A DNA stretch of 64,000 nucleotides, taken from Staphylococcus debuckii (GTDB lineage Bacteria; Bacillota; Bacilli; Staphylococcales; Staphylococcaceae). Under the pieces are notes generated by a model. That model was not told the origin of the DNA. It searched no databases and saw nothing but the letters and a program-made list of their open reading frames with translations. Position numbers and translations under genes: made by a program. This document shows, piece after piece, positions 40,746 to 50,416 of the stretch (its first letter is position 1; every line of letters starts with the position of its first letter). The stretch covers positions 992,001 to 1,056,000 of the forward strand of contig NZ_CP033460.1 in NCBI RefSeq assembly GCF_003718735.1, given 5' to 3'.

Positions 40746-41635
40746 TGCAATTTCAATATACTATTGCATCACCCATAGTTTTGAAAACTTTTTTACAAGA
40801 AAATCAATATTCCAAGAAGATGATAAGTGCCATTAAACGTGATGGCGCTTTACTTGTGAATGAGAAGCCTGTCACTGTTAGAAAGGCCATGGAAGCAGGA
40901 GATACTTTGGTAGTGAAGTTACCGGACGAACTTCCAAGTGTAAATTTGGAACCGTTCGAACAACCTTTAGATATTTTGTTTGAAGATACGTATTTCATTG
41001 CTGTATCAAAAGGCAAACAGCAAAATTGCGCACCCTCTCGAGAGCATCCGCACGGCAGCTTAATAGAGCAGGTGATGGGATACTTAGCTTCTAAGCAATC
41101 TGGCGAAGCCTCACCAGCAAATCCGCATATTGTGACGCGTTTAGATCGTAATACAAGCGGTATTGTCTTATTTGCTAAACATGGTCATTTTCATCATATG
41201 ATGTCTCATGTTGCAATGAACAAGATTTACCACTGTATTGCTGAAGGCAGGATAGAAGAAGCGGGCAATATTGTCGCACCTATCTTAAGGGCGTCAGACA
41301 GTATTATTAAACGTCAAGTCGGAGCTGCAGGAAAATACGCAGAAACGAGCTTTCAACCTATTCAAATCGCCAATGACTTTACTTTATGCAAGGTACAGCT
41401 GCATACAGGGCGCACCCATCAGATACGCGTCCATTTTCAATATATCGGCCATCCGCTTCTAGGCGACGACTTATACGATGGCCCGCATTCTGATATCACC
41501 GGCCAGGCTTTAGCCTGCTGTAATCTAAGTTTTACGCATCCCATCACTCATGAATGTATCGAGTTGAAAGATGATGCGAAAAGGACAGAATTAGATAATC
41601 TTTTCCAACATTTAATACAACCAACTGAGATGTGA
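40745..41635 (+). CDS. RluA/RluD-family RNA pseudouridine synthase
   Basis: A 296-residue pseudouridine synthase. The catalytic motif HIVTRLDRNTSGIVLFAKHG (Asp in RLDRNTSG) is near residue 135, and HTGRTHQIRVHFQYIGHPLLGD near 220 completes the active site. The N-terminal ~60 residues look like a short S4-like RNA-binding region (KKMISAIKRDGALLVNEKPV). It corresponds to YjbO of Bacillus. The target uridine in rRNA or tRNA cannot be named. ATG 40745 shares one base with the nadK stop, indicating coupling. Confidence 0.92.
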   Translation: MQFQYTIASPIVLKTFLQENQYSKKMISAIKRDGALLVNEKPVTVRKAMEAGDTLVVKLPDELPSVNLEPFEQPLDILFEDTYFIAVSKGKQQNCAPSREHPHGSLIEQVMGYLASKQSGEASPANPHIVTRLDRNTSGIVLFAKHGHFHHMMSHVAMNKIYHCIAEGRIEEAGNIVAPILRASDSIIKRQVGAAGKYAETSFQPIQIANDFTLCKVQLHTGRTHQIRVHFQYIGHPLLGDDLYDGPHSDITGQALACCNLSFTHPITHECIELKDDAKRTELDNLFQHLIQPTEM

Positions 41636-41648
41636 GGAGGGCACCAAT

Positions 41649-43031
41649 TTGGCAAAAGATGACAATAAATTCATGGACGAGAAAGAAATATATAACAAGT
41701 CATTATTAGACAATCTCTTATTAAATAATGACATTGATCAATTCCGAGAAGAATTCTTATCCATGCATACGTATGAACAAAGTGAATATTTTGAAGACAG
41801 CGATAAAGAAATTCATCAAAAAATGTATCACTTACTTTCACCAAAAGAAGTGGCAGACTTTTTTGATCAGTTAGAAATTGATGATGATGAATATGAAGAG
41901 ATATTTGATCAAATGAAAGTCAGTTATGCAGCGCATATCTTAGAAGATATGTCTTACGATAACGCTGTAGATATCATGAATCATCTCTCTAAACGCAAGA
42001 TTGCAACATTACTTGCGATTATGGACAAAGAAGATGCAAAAGAAATTAAAGCATTGATGCATTATGAAGAAGATACAGCCGGCGGTATCATGACTACGGA
42101 GTATATCTCCTTGAAGACGACTACACCAGTCAAAGAAGGGTTATTGCTTGTAAAAGAGCAAGCGCCTGATGCTGAGACGATCTATGTCATCTTTGCAGTC
42201 AATGATGATAAACAACTCGTTGGCGTACTTTCACTCAGGGATTTAATTGTTGCAGAAAATGATGATTATATAGAAGATATTATGAGTGAACGTGTGGTCA
42301 GCGTAAATGTTGCAGATGACCAAGAAGACGTTGCGCAAACGATGCGTGACTATGATTTCATTGCCTTGCCAGTAGTCGATTATCAAGACCATTTACTGGG
42401 TATTATCACAATTGACGATATCTTAGATGTTATGGACGAAGAAGCGTTAGAAGACTACTCGGGTTTAGCCGGGGTTTCGGATATCGATTCCACAGATGAC
42501 TCTATCGTAAAAACGGCCACTAAACGGCTTCCATGGTTGCTCATCTTGACGTTTTTAGGTATGATTACTGCAACTATCTTGGGCTCGTTCGAAGATACGT
42601 TAGAAAAAGTAGCATTATTGGCAGCCTTTATTCCGATTATCAGCGGTATGTCCGGGAACTCAGGAACACAATCACTTGCCGTTTCTGTGCGTAATATCTC
42701 AACAGGAGAAATTGAGAATCAGAGTAAGTTTAAAATTACGTTGCGTGAAGCGGGAGCCGGTTTCCTCTCAGGTTTAGTATGTGCCATTGTACTGTTTACG
42801 ATTATTATGGTGCTCTACCAGACACCACTTCTCGGTCTCATTGTCGGCGGCAGTTTGACAATAGCCATGACAGTCGGTACGATTATGGGCTCAATTATTC
42901 CTCTGATAATGAATAAATTGAAAATCGACCCAGCTGTTGCCAGCGGTCCATTTATTACTACTATCAATGACATTGTCAGTATGTTAATTTACTTTGGTTT
43001 AGCAACATCATTTATGTCATATCTCACATAA
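41649..43031 (+). CDS. mgtE: Magnesium transporter MgtE
   Basis: A 460-residue MgtE channel. It has the N-terminal MgtE_N helical domain (~20-130) rich in Asp/Glu that senses intracellular Mg2+, two CBS domains (~140-265, with MTTEYISL and IMSERVVSV), then five membrane spans (~290-458) with the selectivity sequence ASGPFITTINDIVS near 435 (the GPxxTxxxD pattern). TTG 41649 is the start, nine bases after GAGGAGG. It is 13 bases after the pseudouridine synthase and 10 bases before the antiporter gene. Confidence 0.93.
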   Translation: MAKDDNKFMDEKEIYNKSLLDNLLLNNDIDQFREEFLSMHTYEQSEYFEDSDKEIHQKMYHLLSPKEVADFFDQLEIDDDEYEEIFDQMKVSYAAHILEDMSYDNAVDIMNHLSKRKIATLLAIMDKEDAKEIKALMHYEEDTAGGIMTTEYISLKTTTPVKEGLLLVKEQAPDAETIYVIFAVNDDKQLVGVLSLRDLIVAENDDYIEDIMSERVVSVNVADDQEDVAQTMRDYDFIALPVVDYQDHLLGIITIDDILDVMDEEALEDYSGLAGVSDIDSTDDSIVKTATKRLPWLLILTFLGMITATILGSFEDTLEKVALLAAFIPIISGMSGNSGTQSLAVSVRNISTGEIENQSKFKITLREAGAGFLSGLVCAIVLFTIIMVLYQTPLLGLIVGGSLTIAMTVGTIMGSIIPLIMNKLKIDPAVASGPFITTINDIVSMLIYFGLATSFMSYLT

Positions 43032-43041
43032 GGAGGGACAC

Positions 43042-44898
43042 ATGGAGTTTGTATCACTCGTAATTGTTGTCATGGCGGCTTTCTTAACCCCGATCATCGT
43101 CAACAGACTCAATATTAATTTCTTGCCGGTGGTCGTTGCCGAAATCCTCATGGGACTCGTTATCGGACAATCAGGCTTTCATTTAGTTGAAAGAGACAAT
43201 GTATTAAATATTTTGTCGACATTAGGATTTATTTTCTTAATGTTCCTCAGCGGTTTAGAAATAGATTTCAATGCTTTCAAGAGCCAACCGACTCAAAATA
43301 ACAAGAAATCTAAGAATAAGAAGAAACAACCGAGCCATTTACAATTAGCTTTACTCGTTTTCGGTTTAATTATGGTAATATCAATTATCTTGGCTTATTT
43401 ATTCAAATGGTTCGGCTTAATCGATGATGTATTATTAATGGTGATCATCATTTCTACGATTTCTTTAGGTGTCGTTGTACCGACATTAAAAGAAATGAAC
43501 ATCATGCGTACGACAATCGGCCAATTCATCTTATTAACTGCGGTTCTAGCAGACTTATTCACGATGATACTATTAACCGTTTATGGCGCCTTAAATGGTA
43601 AAGGCGGCGCAACATTATGGTTGATCAGTATTTTGGTTATATTTACCGTTATTTTCTATTTCTTGGGCGGTATGTTCAAGAAAGCGCAATTCTTACGCAA
43701 ATTAAATGACGGGACGACGCAAATTGGAGTACGTGCGTGCTTTGCTTTGATTATTTTATTAGTAGCCTTAGCAGAAGGAGTAGGCGCTGAAAATATTTTA
43801 GGTGCATTCTTAGCAGGGGTGATTGTTTCCTTGCTTGGACCTGACGAAGATATGGTAGAGAAACTCGATTCATTCGGTTATGGTTTCTTCATTCCTATCT
43901 TCTTTATCATGGTAGGTGTGGATTTAAACATTCCTTCCTTGATAAAAGAACCGTCTATTCTTATCATTATTCCAATATTGATTGTCGCGTTCTTGATTTC
44001 AAAAATAATACCTGTATTTGCGATTCGACCTTGGTTCGACCAAAAGACTACAATTTCTTCAGCATTTCTTTTAACATCGACACTGTCCTTGGTAATCGCA
44101 GCAGCAAAAATTGCAGAACAATTAAAAACAATCACACCAGAAATTTCAGGTATTTTAATTTTAAGTGCTGTCATTACATGTGTCTTTGTACCGATTGTCT
44201 TCAAGAAAAACTTCCCGATGCCGGAAGAAGCGACAAGACGTATTAATGTCAGCTTGATTGGTAAGAACCAATTAACAATCCCGATTGCTCAAAACTTGAT
44301 GTCAGACTTATATGCCATCACGTTATACTATCGTAAGGATTTGAGCGATCAACGTCACCTTTCAAACGATATTACAACCGTTGAAATCGCTGACTATGAC
44401 GAAGCAATGTTGGATAAACTGGGACTGTTCGACAGCGACATTGTAGTTTGCTCAACTAATGATGATGAAATTAACTATAATGTAGCGACGATGGCAAAAG
44501 AACATGGAGTTAGCCGTGTGATTTGCCGCTTTGAAGAAGGCGGAGAAACAGAAGCCGAGTTGCGTAAAGAAGGCATCGAAATCTTCAGCAGCTTCTTGAG
44601 TAACAAAATATTACTTACCGGCCTGATCGAAACACCGAATATGCTGAACCTATTGAGCAATGTGGAAACTTCATTATACGAAATCCAAATGCTCAACTAC
44701 AAATTCGACCATATCCAATTGCGTAACTTCCCATTCGACGGCGACATCATTTTCGTACGTATTGTGCGAGATAACGAATCCATCGTGCCGCACGGGGATA
44801 CAACCTTACGTTATGGCGACCGCTTAATCGTCACAGGCTCTAAAGAATACGTAGACGAATTGAAACGCGATTTAGAATACTATTCCTTAGGTTCTTAA
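43042..44898 (+). CDS. CPA2-family cation/proton antiporter with RCK-type tail
   Basis: A 618-residue protein. About twelve spans (1-385) form a Na_H_Exchanger domain (KefB type: GLEIDFNAF near 72, AEGVGAENILGAFLAGVIVSLLGPDEDM near 230). A NAD-binding-like RCK domain follows (~402-530) and a TrkA-C domain (~535-615, ending IVPHGDTTLRYGDRLIVTGS). Such proteins exchange K+ or Na+ for H+ and are gated by ligands at the C-terminal part. ATG 43042, AGGAGGGA upstream. It lies directly after mgtE, so Mg2+ and monovalent cation transport are probably co-expressed. Confidence 0.9.
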   Translation: MEFVSLVIVVMAAFLTPIIVNRLNINFLPVVVAEILMGLVIGQSGFHLVERDNVLNILSTLGFIFLMFLSGLEIDFNAFKSQPTQNNKKSKNKKKQPSHLQLALLVFGLIMVISIILAYLFKWFGLIDDVLLMVIIISTISLGVVVPTLKEMNIMRTTIGQFILLTAVLADLFTMILLTVYGALNGKGGATLWLISILVIFTVIFYFLGGMFKKAQFLRKLNDGTTQIGVRACFALIILLVALAEGVGAENILGAFLAGVIVSLLGPDEDMVEKLDSFGYGFFIPIFFIMVGVDLNIPSLIKEPSILIIIPILIVAFLISKIIPVFAIRPWFDQKTTISSAFLLTSTLSLVIAAAKIAEQLKTITPEISGILILSAVITCVFVPIVFKKNFPMPEEATRRINVSLIGKNQLTIPIAQNLMSDLYAITLYYRKDLSDQRHLSNDITTVEIADYDEAMLDKLGLFDSDIVVCSTNDDEINYNVATMAKEHGVSRVICRFEEGGETEAELRKEGIEIFSSFLSNKILLTGLIETPNMLNLLSNVETSLYEIQMLNYKFDHIQLRNFPFDGDIIFVRIVRDNESIVPHGDTTLRYGDRLIVTGSKEYVDELKRDLEYYSLGS

Positions 44899-44931
44899 TT
44901 GGAAAAAGAAAGATTTAGTGAGAGGAGCAGG

Positions 44932-44977
44932 GCAGAAATAATTTTAAACATTATTATTTCTGCTCCGCTTCTTTTTT
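44932..44977 (+). terminator. Terminator of the relQ-mgtE-antiporter operon
   Basis: GCAGAAATAAT and ATTATTTCTGC arms, extended by GGAGCAG/CTGCTCC pairing options, followed by CTTCTTTTTTG. Confidence 0.85.
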
Positions 44978-45141
44978 GCCGTCATAGGCACTTAAGTATG
45001 GAAGTTGTGCAGCGTGTATCAGAAATGATAAAATACCTTTATTGTCAACATACAGAAGGGTTGTAAGCAGTGCAAGCAACTTAAAAATGTTATAATACAT
45101 GTAATCATGAATTAATAATAATCAAATGAAGGAGCGTTTCC

Positions 45142-45912
45142 ATGTTTAGTTTAGAAGGTAAAACTTATGTCATTATGGGAGTAGCAAACAAACGCAGTAT
45201 TGGTTTCGGTGTTGCTAAAGTGTTAGATCAATTAGGAGCGAAACTGGTATTTACATACCGTAAAGAACGCAGTAAAAAACAATTAGAAAAATTATACGAT
45301 CAATTAAACCAAGACCAACAACATATGTATCAAATCGATGTTCAAAGCGATGACGATGTGATTAACGGCTTTAAACAAATCGGCGAAGATTTAGGGAATA
45401 TTGATGGCGTTTACCACTCAATCGCCTTTTCAAATGTTGAAGACTTACGCAACCGCTTTTCAGAAACATCACGCGACGGTTTCTTATTAGCGCAAGACAT
45501 CAGTTCTTATTCTCTAACTATTGTAGCTCGTGAAGCGAAGAAAATTATGCCAGAAGGCGGCAGTATCGTAGCTACAACTTACATCGGCGGCGAACTTGCT
45601 ATGCCGAACTACAACGTAATGGGTGTGGCAAAAGCAAGCTTAGAAGCTAATGTCCGCTACCTTGCATATGACTTAGGCCAAGAAAACATCCGTGTCAACT
45701 CTATTTCTGCGGGTCCAATTCGTACAGTCAGCGCCAAAGGTGTAGGCGACTTGAACATTATTTTAAAAGAAGTCGAAGAACGTGCGCCATTAAGACGTAA
45801 CGTCGACCAAGAAGAAGTCGGTAAAACAGCGGCTTACTTATTAAGTGATTTATCAAGCGGCGTAACAGGCGAAAACATCCACGTTGATGCCGGCTTCCAT
45901 GCAATCAAATAA
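45142..45912 (+). CDS. fabI: Enoyl-[acyl-carrier-protein] reductase FabI
   Basis: A 256-residue short-chain dehydrogenase that reduces enoyl-ACP in the last step of each fatty acid elongation cycle. The triad seen in S. aureus FabI is at identical positions: Tyr147 (TTYIGGELA), Tyr157 and Lys164 (PNYNVMGVAKASL). The cofactor loop is GVANKRSIGFG near 13. It starts at ATG 45142 after GAAGGAGCG. A TATAAT (45091-45096) precedes; no FapR palindrome as good as that of fabH is visible. It is the triclosan target. Confidence 0.96.
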   Translation: MFSLEGKTYVIMGVANKRSIGFGVAKVLDQLGAKLVFTYRKERSKKQLEKLYDQLNQDQQHMYQIDVQSDDDVINGFKQIGEDLGNIDGVYHSIAFSNVEDLRNRFSETSRDGFLLAQDISSYSLTIVAREAKKIMPEGGSIVATTYIGGELAMPNYNVMGVAKASLEANVRYLAYDLGQENIRVNSISAGPIRTVSAKGVGDLNIILKEVEERAPLRRNVDQEEVGKTAAYLLSDLSSGVTGENIHVDAGFHAIK

Positions 45913-45930
45913 TAGTAATTGATATCTACA

Positions 45931-45968
45931 CGGAGTTGAGACATGAGTTTGTCTCAATTCCGTTTTTT
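45931..45968 (+). terminator. Terminator of fabI
   Basis: CGGAgTTGAGACA and TGTCTCAAtTCCG arms (45931-45943, 45950-45962) followed by TTTTTTATTT. Confidence 0.92.
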
Positions 45969-45989
45969 ATTTGAGGAGAGATTTTTAGT

Positions 45990-46055
45990 TTGGGCCCTTT
46001 GAGGCGAAAGTGTCGAGGCACGCCACAATAGCCTAGACTCTTCAACTACCGCCTC
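45990..46055. repeat. Structured intergenic repeat, copy A
   Basis: GTGTCGAGGC (46010-46019) and GCCTAGACTC (46030-46039) form an imperfect inverted repeat, nested in the outer pair GAGGCG/CGCCTC. The same core, GTGTCGAGGC...GCCTAGACAC, occurs at 52350-52412 (copy B). The region to 46100 is unusually GC-rich and C-rich for this genome. No known repeat or RNA family is recognised. Confidence 0.6.
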
Positions 46056-46193
46056 GTTCCCAGAGACCCCACCCACGTCGCTCGCCACTCCGCAAATTTT
46101 TCTTTTCACCACACCTATTCAACACCTCAGGAAAAGTGTATGATATGTAACAGAGAAAATTTAATAATACATATTATAAAGTAGGTGACCTTA

Positions 46194-47432
46194 ATGACAG
46201 GTAAAATTAATCAACAAGACAAATCCTATTCAAACAAAATCTTGACATCCTCCATGCTTGGATTCGGATTAGAGAATATGGACGTAATGTTCCTTGCATT
46301 TGCACTCTCCAGTATTATCAACGAATTCCATATCACTTCAGCAGAAGCCGGACTCATTTCGTCCATCACCAACTTCGGTATGCTTTTCGGCGGAGTAATT
46401 TTCGGCGTGCTAGCAGATAAATATGGCCGTATTCGGATATTTACTTATACGATCTTCCTATTTGCAATCGCCACAGCTTTGCTTTCAGTTGCACATAACA
46501 TTTACATCGTCTACATTTTACGTTTCATCGCTGGAATGGGCGGCGGCGGTGAATTCGGCATCGGCATGGCATTAGTCGCAGAAGTCTTCGCCATGAAGAA
46601 ACTAGGACGAGTCTCCTCCATCGTCGCAATCGGTGGCCAGGTCGGCGCCTTAACCGCAGCCTTGTTAGCTGCAGCTATTTTACCCTTATGGGGATGGCGC
46701 GCACTCTTCTTAATCGGCGTAATACCCGTTATCCTAGCGTTCTACATCCGTCGCAATCTTGATGAAACAGATGCTTGGAAACAAACGAAAGCACAACATA
46801 CATTAGAAAAGAAAGAGAGCAGTCCCATCGTTCTTCTGTTCAATACTAAACATCAAGCACACACAACTATCGCTCTAACCATCATGTCCAGCGTGCAAGT
46901 TGCCGGCTACTTCGGATTAATGAATTGGCTGCCCTCCATTTTACAGAAACAACACGGACTGAGCGTTTCCAACTCATCATTATGGACCATCAGCACCATC
47001 ATCGGTATGAGCCTTGGTATGCTCTGCTTCGGCCAAATCCTCGATAAATTCGGGGCCAAAGTATCCTACAGCATATTCTTGATTGCCTCAGCAGCCTCAG
47101 TATTCCTGTACGTCTTTGCACAAAGTGCGACAGCCTTATTAATCGGCGGTGCATTCGTAGGCTTCTTCGTAAACGGAATGTTTGCCGGCTACGGCGCAGT
47201 CATTAGCAGCTTCTACCCAACACACATCAGAAGCACCGCGAACAATGTCATCTTTAACGTCGGACGCGCAGTAGGGGGCTTATCTCCAATCGCAATCGGC
47301 TTCTTGATGGATCATTCAGGCATGGCAGGCACTATGATCTTCCTCGCATGCTTGTATATGATTTCCCTTGCAATGCTGCTTTCTTTGAAAAAAATTCCTT
47401 TACGTGGCAAACGTCACTTAGAAAAGGCATAA
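46194..47432 (+). CDS. MFS transporter, metabolite:proton symporter type
   Basis: A 412-residue, twelve-span MFS carrier. Motifs GVLADKYGRIRIF (between spans 2 and 3), RFIAGMGGGGEFGIGMALVAE in span 4 and GWRALFLIGVIP in span 6 are typical of the sugar/aromatic acid:H+ symporter families; GGEFGIG resembles the shikimate/niacin and PcaK-like carriers. The substrate is unknown. The start is ATG 46194, seven bases after TAGGTGA. Codons often end in C or G (for example across 46600-46720), giving a visibly higher GC than the neighbours, so transfer is possible. It follows the structured repeat. Confidence 0.85.
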   Translation: MTGKINQQDKSYSNKILTSSMLGFGLENMDVMFLAFALSSIINEFHITSAEAGLISSITNFGMLFGGVIFGVLADKYGRIRIFTYTIFLFAIATALLSVAHNIYIVYILRFIAGMGGGGEFGIGMALVAEVFAMKKLGRVSSIVAIGGQVGALTAALLAAAILPLWGWRALFLIGVIPVILAFYIRRNLDETDAWKQTKAQHTLEKKESSPIVLLFNTKHQAHTTIALTIMSSVQVAGYFGLMNWLPSILQKQHGLSVSNSSLWTISTIIGMSLGMLCFGQILDKFGAKVSYSIFLIASAASVFLYVFAQSATALLIGGAFVGFFVNGMFAGYGAVISSFYPTHIRSTANNVIFNVGRAVGGLSPIAIGFLMDHSGMAGTMIFLACLYMISLAMLLSLKKIPLRGKRHLEKA

Positions 47433-47480
47433 TATAAAGCGCTAGACCCGCCCTGACGAAGGCGGCATGCAGCGCATAAC

Positions 47481-47522
47481 AAAAAGCGTTCCTACTGTTT
47501 TGAGAGAGTAGGAACGCTTTTT
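47481..47522. terminator. Bidirectional terminator between MFS and AI-2E-family genes
   Basis: AAAAAGCGTTCCTACT and AGTAGGAACGCTTTTT, a perfect 16-base inverted repeat with A and T runs at both ends. Confidence 0.93.
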
Positions 47523-47534
47523 AAGTACGCTTAT

Positions 47535-48620
47535 CTAATCTTCTACATCACTTTGCGCTTTCATCATAATAGACTGACGGTATTTAAAGACATTACGTAC
47601 CACTGTTTTAATAACTGCATATAAAGGGACAGCAATTAAAATCAGAACGAAACCGCCTAAATTTCCTGCAGCCAAAATAACAACGATAATTGTAAGTGGG
47701 TGAATACTTAATGATTTACCCATAACGTTAGGTGTGATGACATTACCTTCTAATTGTTGTGCTACCAAGGTAACCACACAAACCCAGATAAAGGCTGTAG
47801 GGCTTTGAATGATACCGATTATAGCAGCAGGCGCAAAGGACATCCATGGTCCTAAGAATGGAATCATATTAGCGACACCCGCAAAGAGTACAAGTAATAA
47901 TGTATAATCTAATCCGATAATAGAATAACCGATATATAGAATAATACCTAAAATAATGCTGACAGTTACTTGTCCTTGGATATATGATTGCAAAGTATGG
48001 TTTAAATCTTTCAATAAGTTTACTACAAATACTTTACGGTCTCCATTGAATAATTTAGCAATGGACGGAATAAATTTCTCATGGTCTTTCAACATATAGA
48101 TTAAGAAGAAAGGAACCATAATCAACAAGAATAAAGTTGAAATGATTTGAGACACAATCGAAATAGAGTTAGTTAGAACATTCGTGACATTGTCACCAAA
48201 TGATTTAACCACTTTATTCACACGGTCTGTAACATCACTAGGGAGTTTATCCATTTGATCTAAGGCATATTTAATCATTCCTTGTGCTTCTTGTTGTAAG
48301 TGCGGTGCTTGTTTAATTAAGTTGTTGATTTGATTCATAATCAATGGCGCTACTACTGTAACAGCAGCTGTAATAATACCAATCAAGACAACAAATATTA
48401 TCGTAATGCTTCCCCAACGAGGGACGCGATGTTTTTCTAAGAATTTTTGCAGCGGTAAAAATACATAAAATAAGAAACCGCTCAAAATAAATGGCAACAA
48501 TACTGATTTAACAATGATGATAATCGGATTGAAAATAACATGCACTTCCATTATCAACTTAATCAGTACGAACAGAATGATCAGCATTATGCCTGTCCTG
48601 AACCATACTTTATTAAGCAT
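47535..48620 (-). CDS. AI-2E family membrane protein (UPF0118)
   Basis: A 361-residue AI-2 exporter-like (YueF/TqsA-type) protein with 7-8 spans. The N-terminal spans 8-52, a long soluble loop (~75-145), and the diagnostic FVLILIAVPLYAVIKTV near the end and GVANMIPFLGPWMSFAPAAIIG (near 248) are visible. Members range from quorum-signal exporters to Na+(Li+)/H+ antiporters, so the substrate is unsure. It starts at ATG 48620 behind AGGAGGAACTCATAA. It shares a terminator with the MFS gene. Confidence 0.87.
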   Translation of the reverse strand: MLNKVWFRTGIMLIILFVLIKLIMEVHVIFNPIIIIVKSVLLPFILSGFLFYVFLPLQKFLEKHRVPRWGSITIIFVVLIGIITAAVTVVAPLIMNQINNLIKQAPHLQQEAQGMIKYALDQMDKLPSDVTDRVNKVVKSFGDNVTNVLTNSISIVSQIISTLFLLIMVPFFLIYMLKDHEKFIPSIAKLFNGDRKVFVVNLLKDLNHTLQSYIQGQVTVSIILGIILYIGYSIIGLDYTLLLVLFAGVANMIPFLGPWMSFAPAAIIGIIQSPTAFIWVCVVTLVAQQLEGNVITPNVMGKSLSIHPLTIIVVILAAGNLGGFVLILIAVPLYAVIKTVVRNVFKYRQSIMMKAQSDVED

Positions 48621-48705
48621 TTATGAGTTCCTCCTAAAGAAATAGACTTACGTTTAATTATATCCTATTTAATAACATTCAAAAAGTAATATTTCAAAAA
48701 AACAA

Positions 48706-48743
48706 ACCAGCCCAAAAGATTAAAAACTTCTCTTTGAGCTGGT
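48706..48743 (-). terminator. Terminator of the alanine/sodium symporter gene
   Basis: ACCAGCtCAAAGA and TCTTTTgGGCTGGT on the minus strand, then TTTGTTTTTTTG. Confidence 0.85.
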
Positions 48744-48769
48744 CATAATTTTATAACATTCAATCTAAA

Positions 48770-50416
48770 TTAAACTTCTTTTAAATTTTTATTTAAAGGA
48801 ACGCTTGGTTCTGCACCTTGGTCATCATCTTCATCATTATCACGTTCTTCTTTGAAATGCGCTTTTTTCAATCGTTTAGGATAATCTTCAAGCCAGAAAG
48901 TCGCATTCGGTAGTTTCTTCGGATCTGGATGATAAATTGCATAATTCCCAGACCCCAAACGTTTCATCTGACTTTCATAATCACGTAATGCGTCTACAGC
49001 AGGGCGATGCAAAATCCAAATCGCTATAATATTCAACCACGCCATCATACCTACGCCTAAATCACCCATACTCCAGGCTACATCAGCTGTTTTAATTGAA
49101 CCGTATACCGTAGCTCCAATTAAGACAATACGTGCGACGTTTATCCAGATAGTTGTAGTAAAGCGTGAACTGTTTCTCGTCATATAAGCAATATTGGTTT
49201 CCGCAATATAGTAATACGCCAGAATTGTGGTAAAGGCAAAGAAGAATAACGCAATCGCAATAAAGTATGAACCGAAACCAGAGAAAGCTGGATCGAAGTG
49301 GTAACTTCCGCCTTGTAAGGCTTTATCGATACCCGCTTGTGCATACATTGCAGTTCCAGAGTAATCTTTTGTGCCATCTGCAGATTGTACGAATATTCCG
49401 TTATCTTTGATCAGTTTCGGCAACCCGCCAGGCCCGACATCACCATTCGTTGTGTTGTAAGTTCCAGATATTAAGATAATTAATGCAGTCGCTGTACATA
49501 CAAATAATGTATCCACATATACTGAGAATGCTTGTACAAGTCCTTGTTTAGCCGGATGTGATACTTCTGCTGCAGCTGCTGCGTGCGGACCAGTACCCTG
49601 ACCGGCTTCGTTGGAGTAAAGTCCCCGTTTTACCCCGATTTCAATCATAGCTCCAAAAATTCCCCCAAATGCTGCTTGCATTCCGAATGCTGATTTAAAA
49701 ATAAGAGCGAATAAAGCAGGTACCGCTTGAATGTTTAAGATGATAATAAAAACTGCCATTAAGATATAAATAATGGCCATGAACGGTACAACCGCAGTCG
49801 CTACATTCGCAATCCACTTTACACCGCCGAATATAATTAAACCTAAAATAACTGCTAAGATAGTAGCGATAATCCAACTTGGCACTTTAAAGGCATTGTG
49901 CATAGAACTGGAAATTGCGTTGGATTGGACTCCGGGTAAAAGGAGACCTACGGAAATAACTGTTACTACTGCAAAGATGAGACCATATATTTTACCGATG
50001 CGTCCTTTAATACCGTATTGAATATAGTAAGCAGGGCCGCCTCGGTATTCACCTTTTTCTTCTCGTTTGAAAATCTGTCCCAAAGTAGATTCGATGAAAG
50101 CACTGCTTGCTCCTAAGAATGCAGTCACCCACATCCAAAATACAGCACCAGGACCACCGATAAAGATGGCTGTAGACACACCGACAATATTACCAGTTCC
50201 GACACGGCCGGCTAATGATAAGGCAATGGCCTGGAAACTGGATATCCCAGTCGGTGACTTTTCACCATGGAACATCAGTCGAATCATTTCTTTAAAATGC
50301 CTGACTTGGAAAAATTTCATCATCAATGAGAACAAAATACCAGTGATTAACAAACCATAAACAAGCGGTTTACTCCACACCACTTCATTAAACCAAGCTA
50401 CAATACTTTCTAGCAT
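48770..50416 (-). CDS. Amino acid carrier, alanine or glycine:sodium symporter (AGCS)
   Basis: A 548-residue AGCS-family symporter. About eleven spans hold the family signature GRVGTGNIVGVSTAIFIGGPGAVFWMW (near 70) and GLYSNEAGQGTGPHAAAAAE (near 266). A ~60-residue loop (~325-375) and a hydrophilic acidic C-terminal tail of ~60 residues follow. It imports alanine or glycine with Na+. It starts at ATG 50416, after AAGGGGGAAAT. A CcpA cre-like site 28 bases upstream suggests carbon catabolite repression. Confidence 0.9.
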   Translation of the reverse strand: MLESIVAWFNEVVWSKPLVYGLLITGILFSLMMKFFQVRHFKEMIRLMFHGEKSPTGISSFQAIALSLAGRVGTGNIVGVSTAIFIGGPGAVFWMWVTAFLGASSAFIESTLGQIFKREEKGEYRGGPAYYIQYGIKGRIGKIYGLIFAVVTVISVGLLLPGVQSNAISSSMHNAFKVPSWIIATILAVILGLIIFGGVKWIANVATAVVPFMAIIYILMAVFIIILNIQAVPALFALIFKSAFGMQAAFGGIFGAMIEIGVKRGLYSNEAGQGTGPHAAAAAEVSHPAKQGLVQAFSVYVDTLFVCTATALIILISGTYNTTNGDVGPGGLPKLIKDNGIFVQSADGTKDYSGTAMYAQAGIDKALQGGSYHFDPAFSGFGSYFIAIALFFFAFTTILAYYYIAETNIAYMTRNSSRFTTTIWINVARIVLIGATVYGSIKTADVAWSMGDLGVGMMAWLNIIAIWILHRPAVDALRDYESQMKRLGSGNYAIYHPDPKKLPNATFWLEDYPKRLKKAHFKEERDNDEDDDQGAEPSVPLNKNLKEV

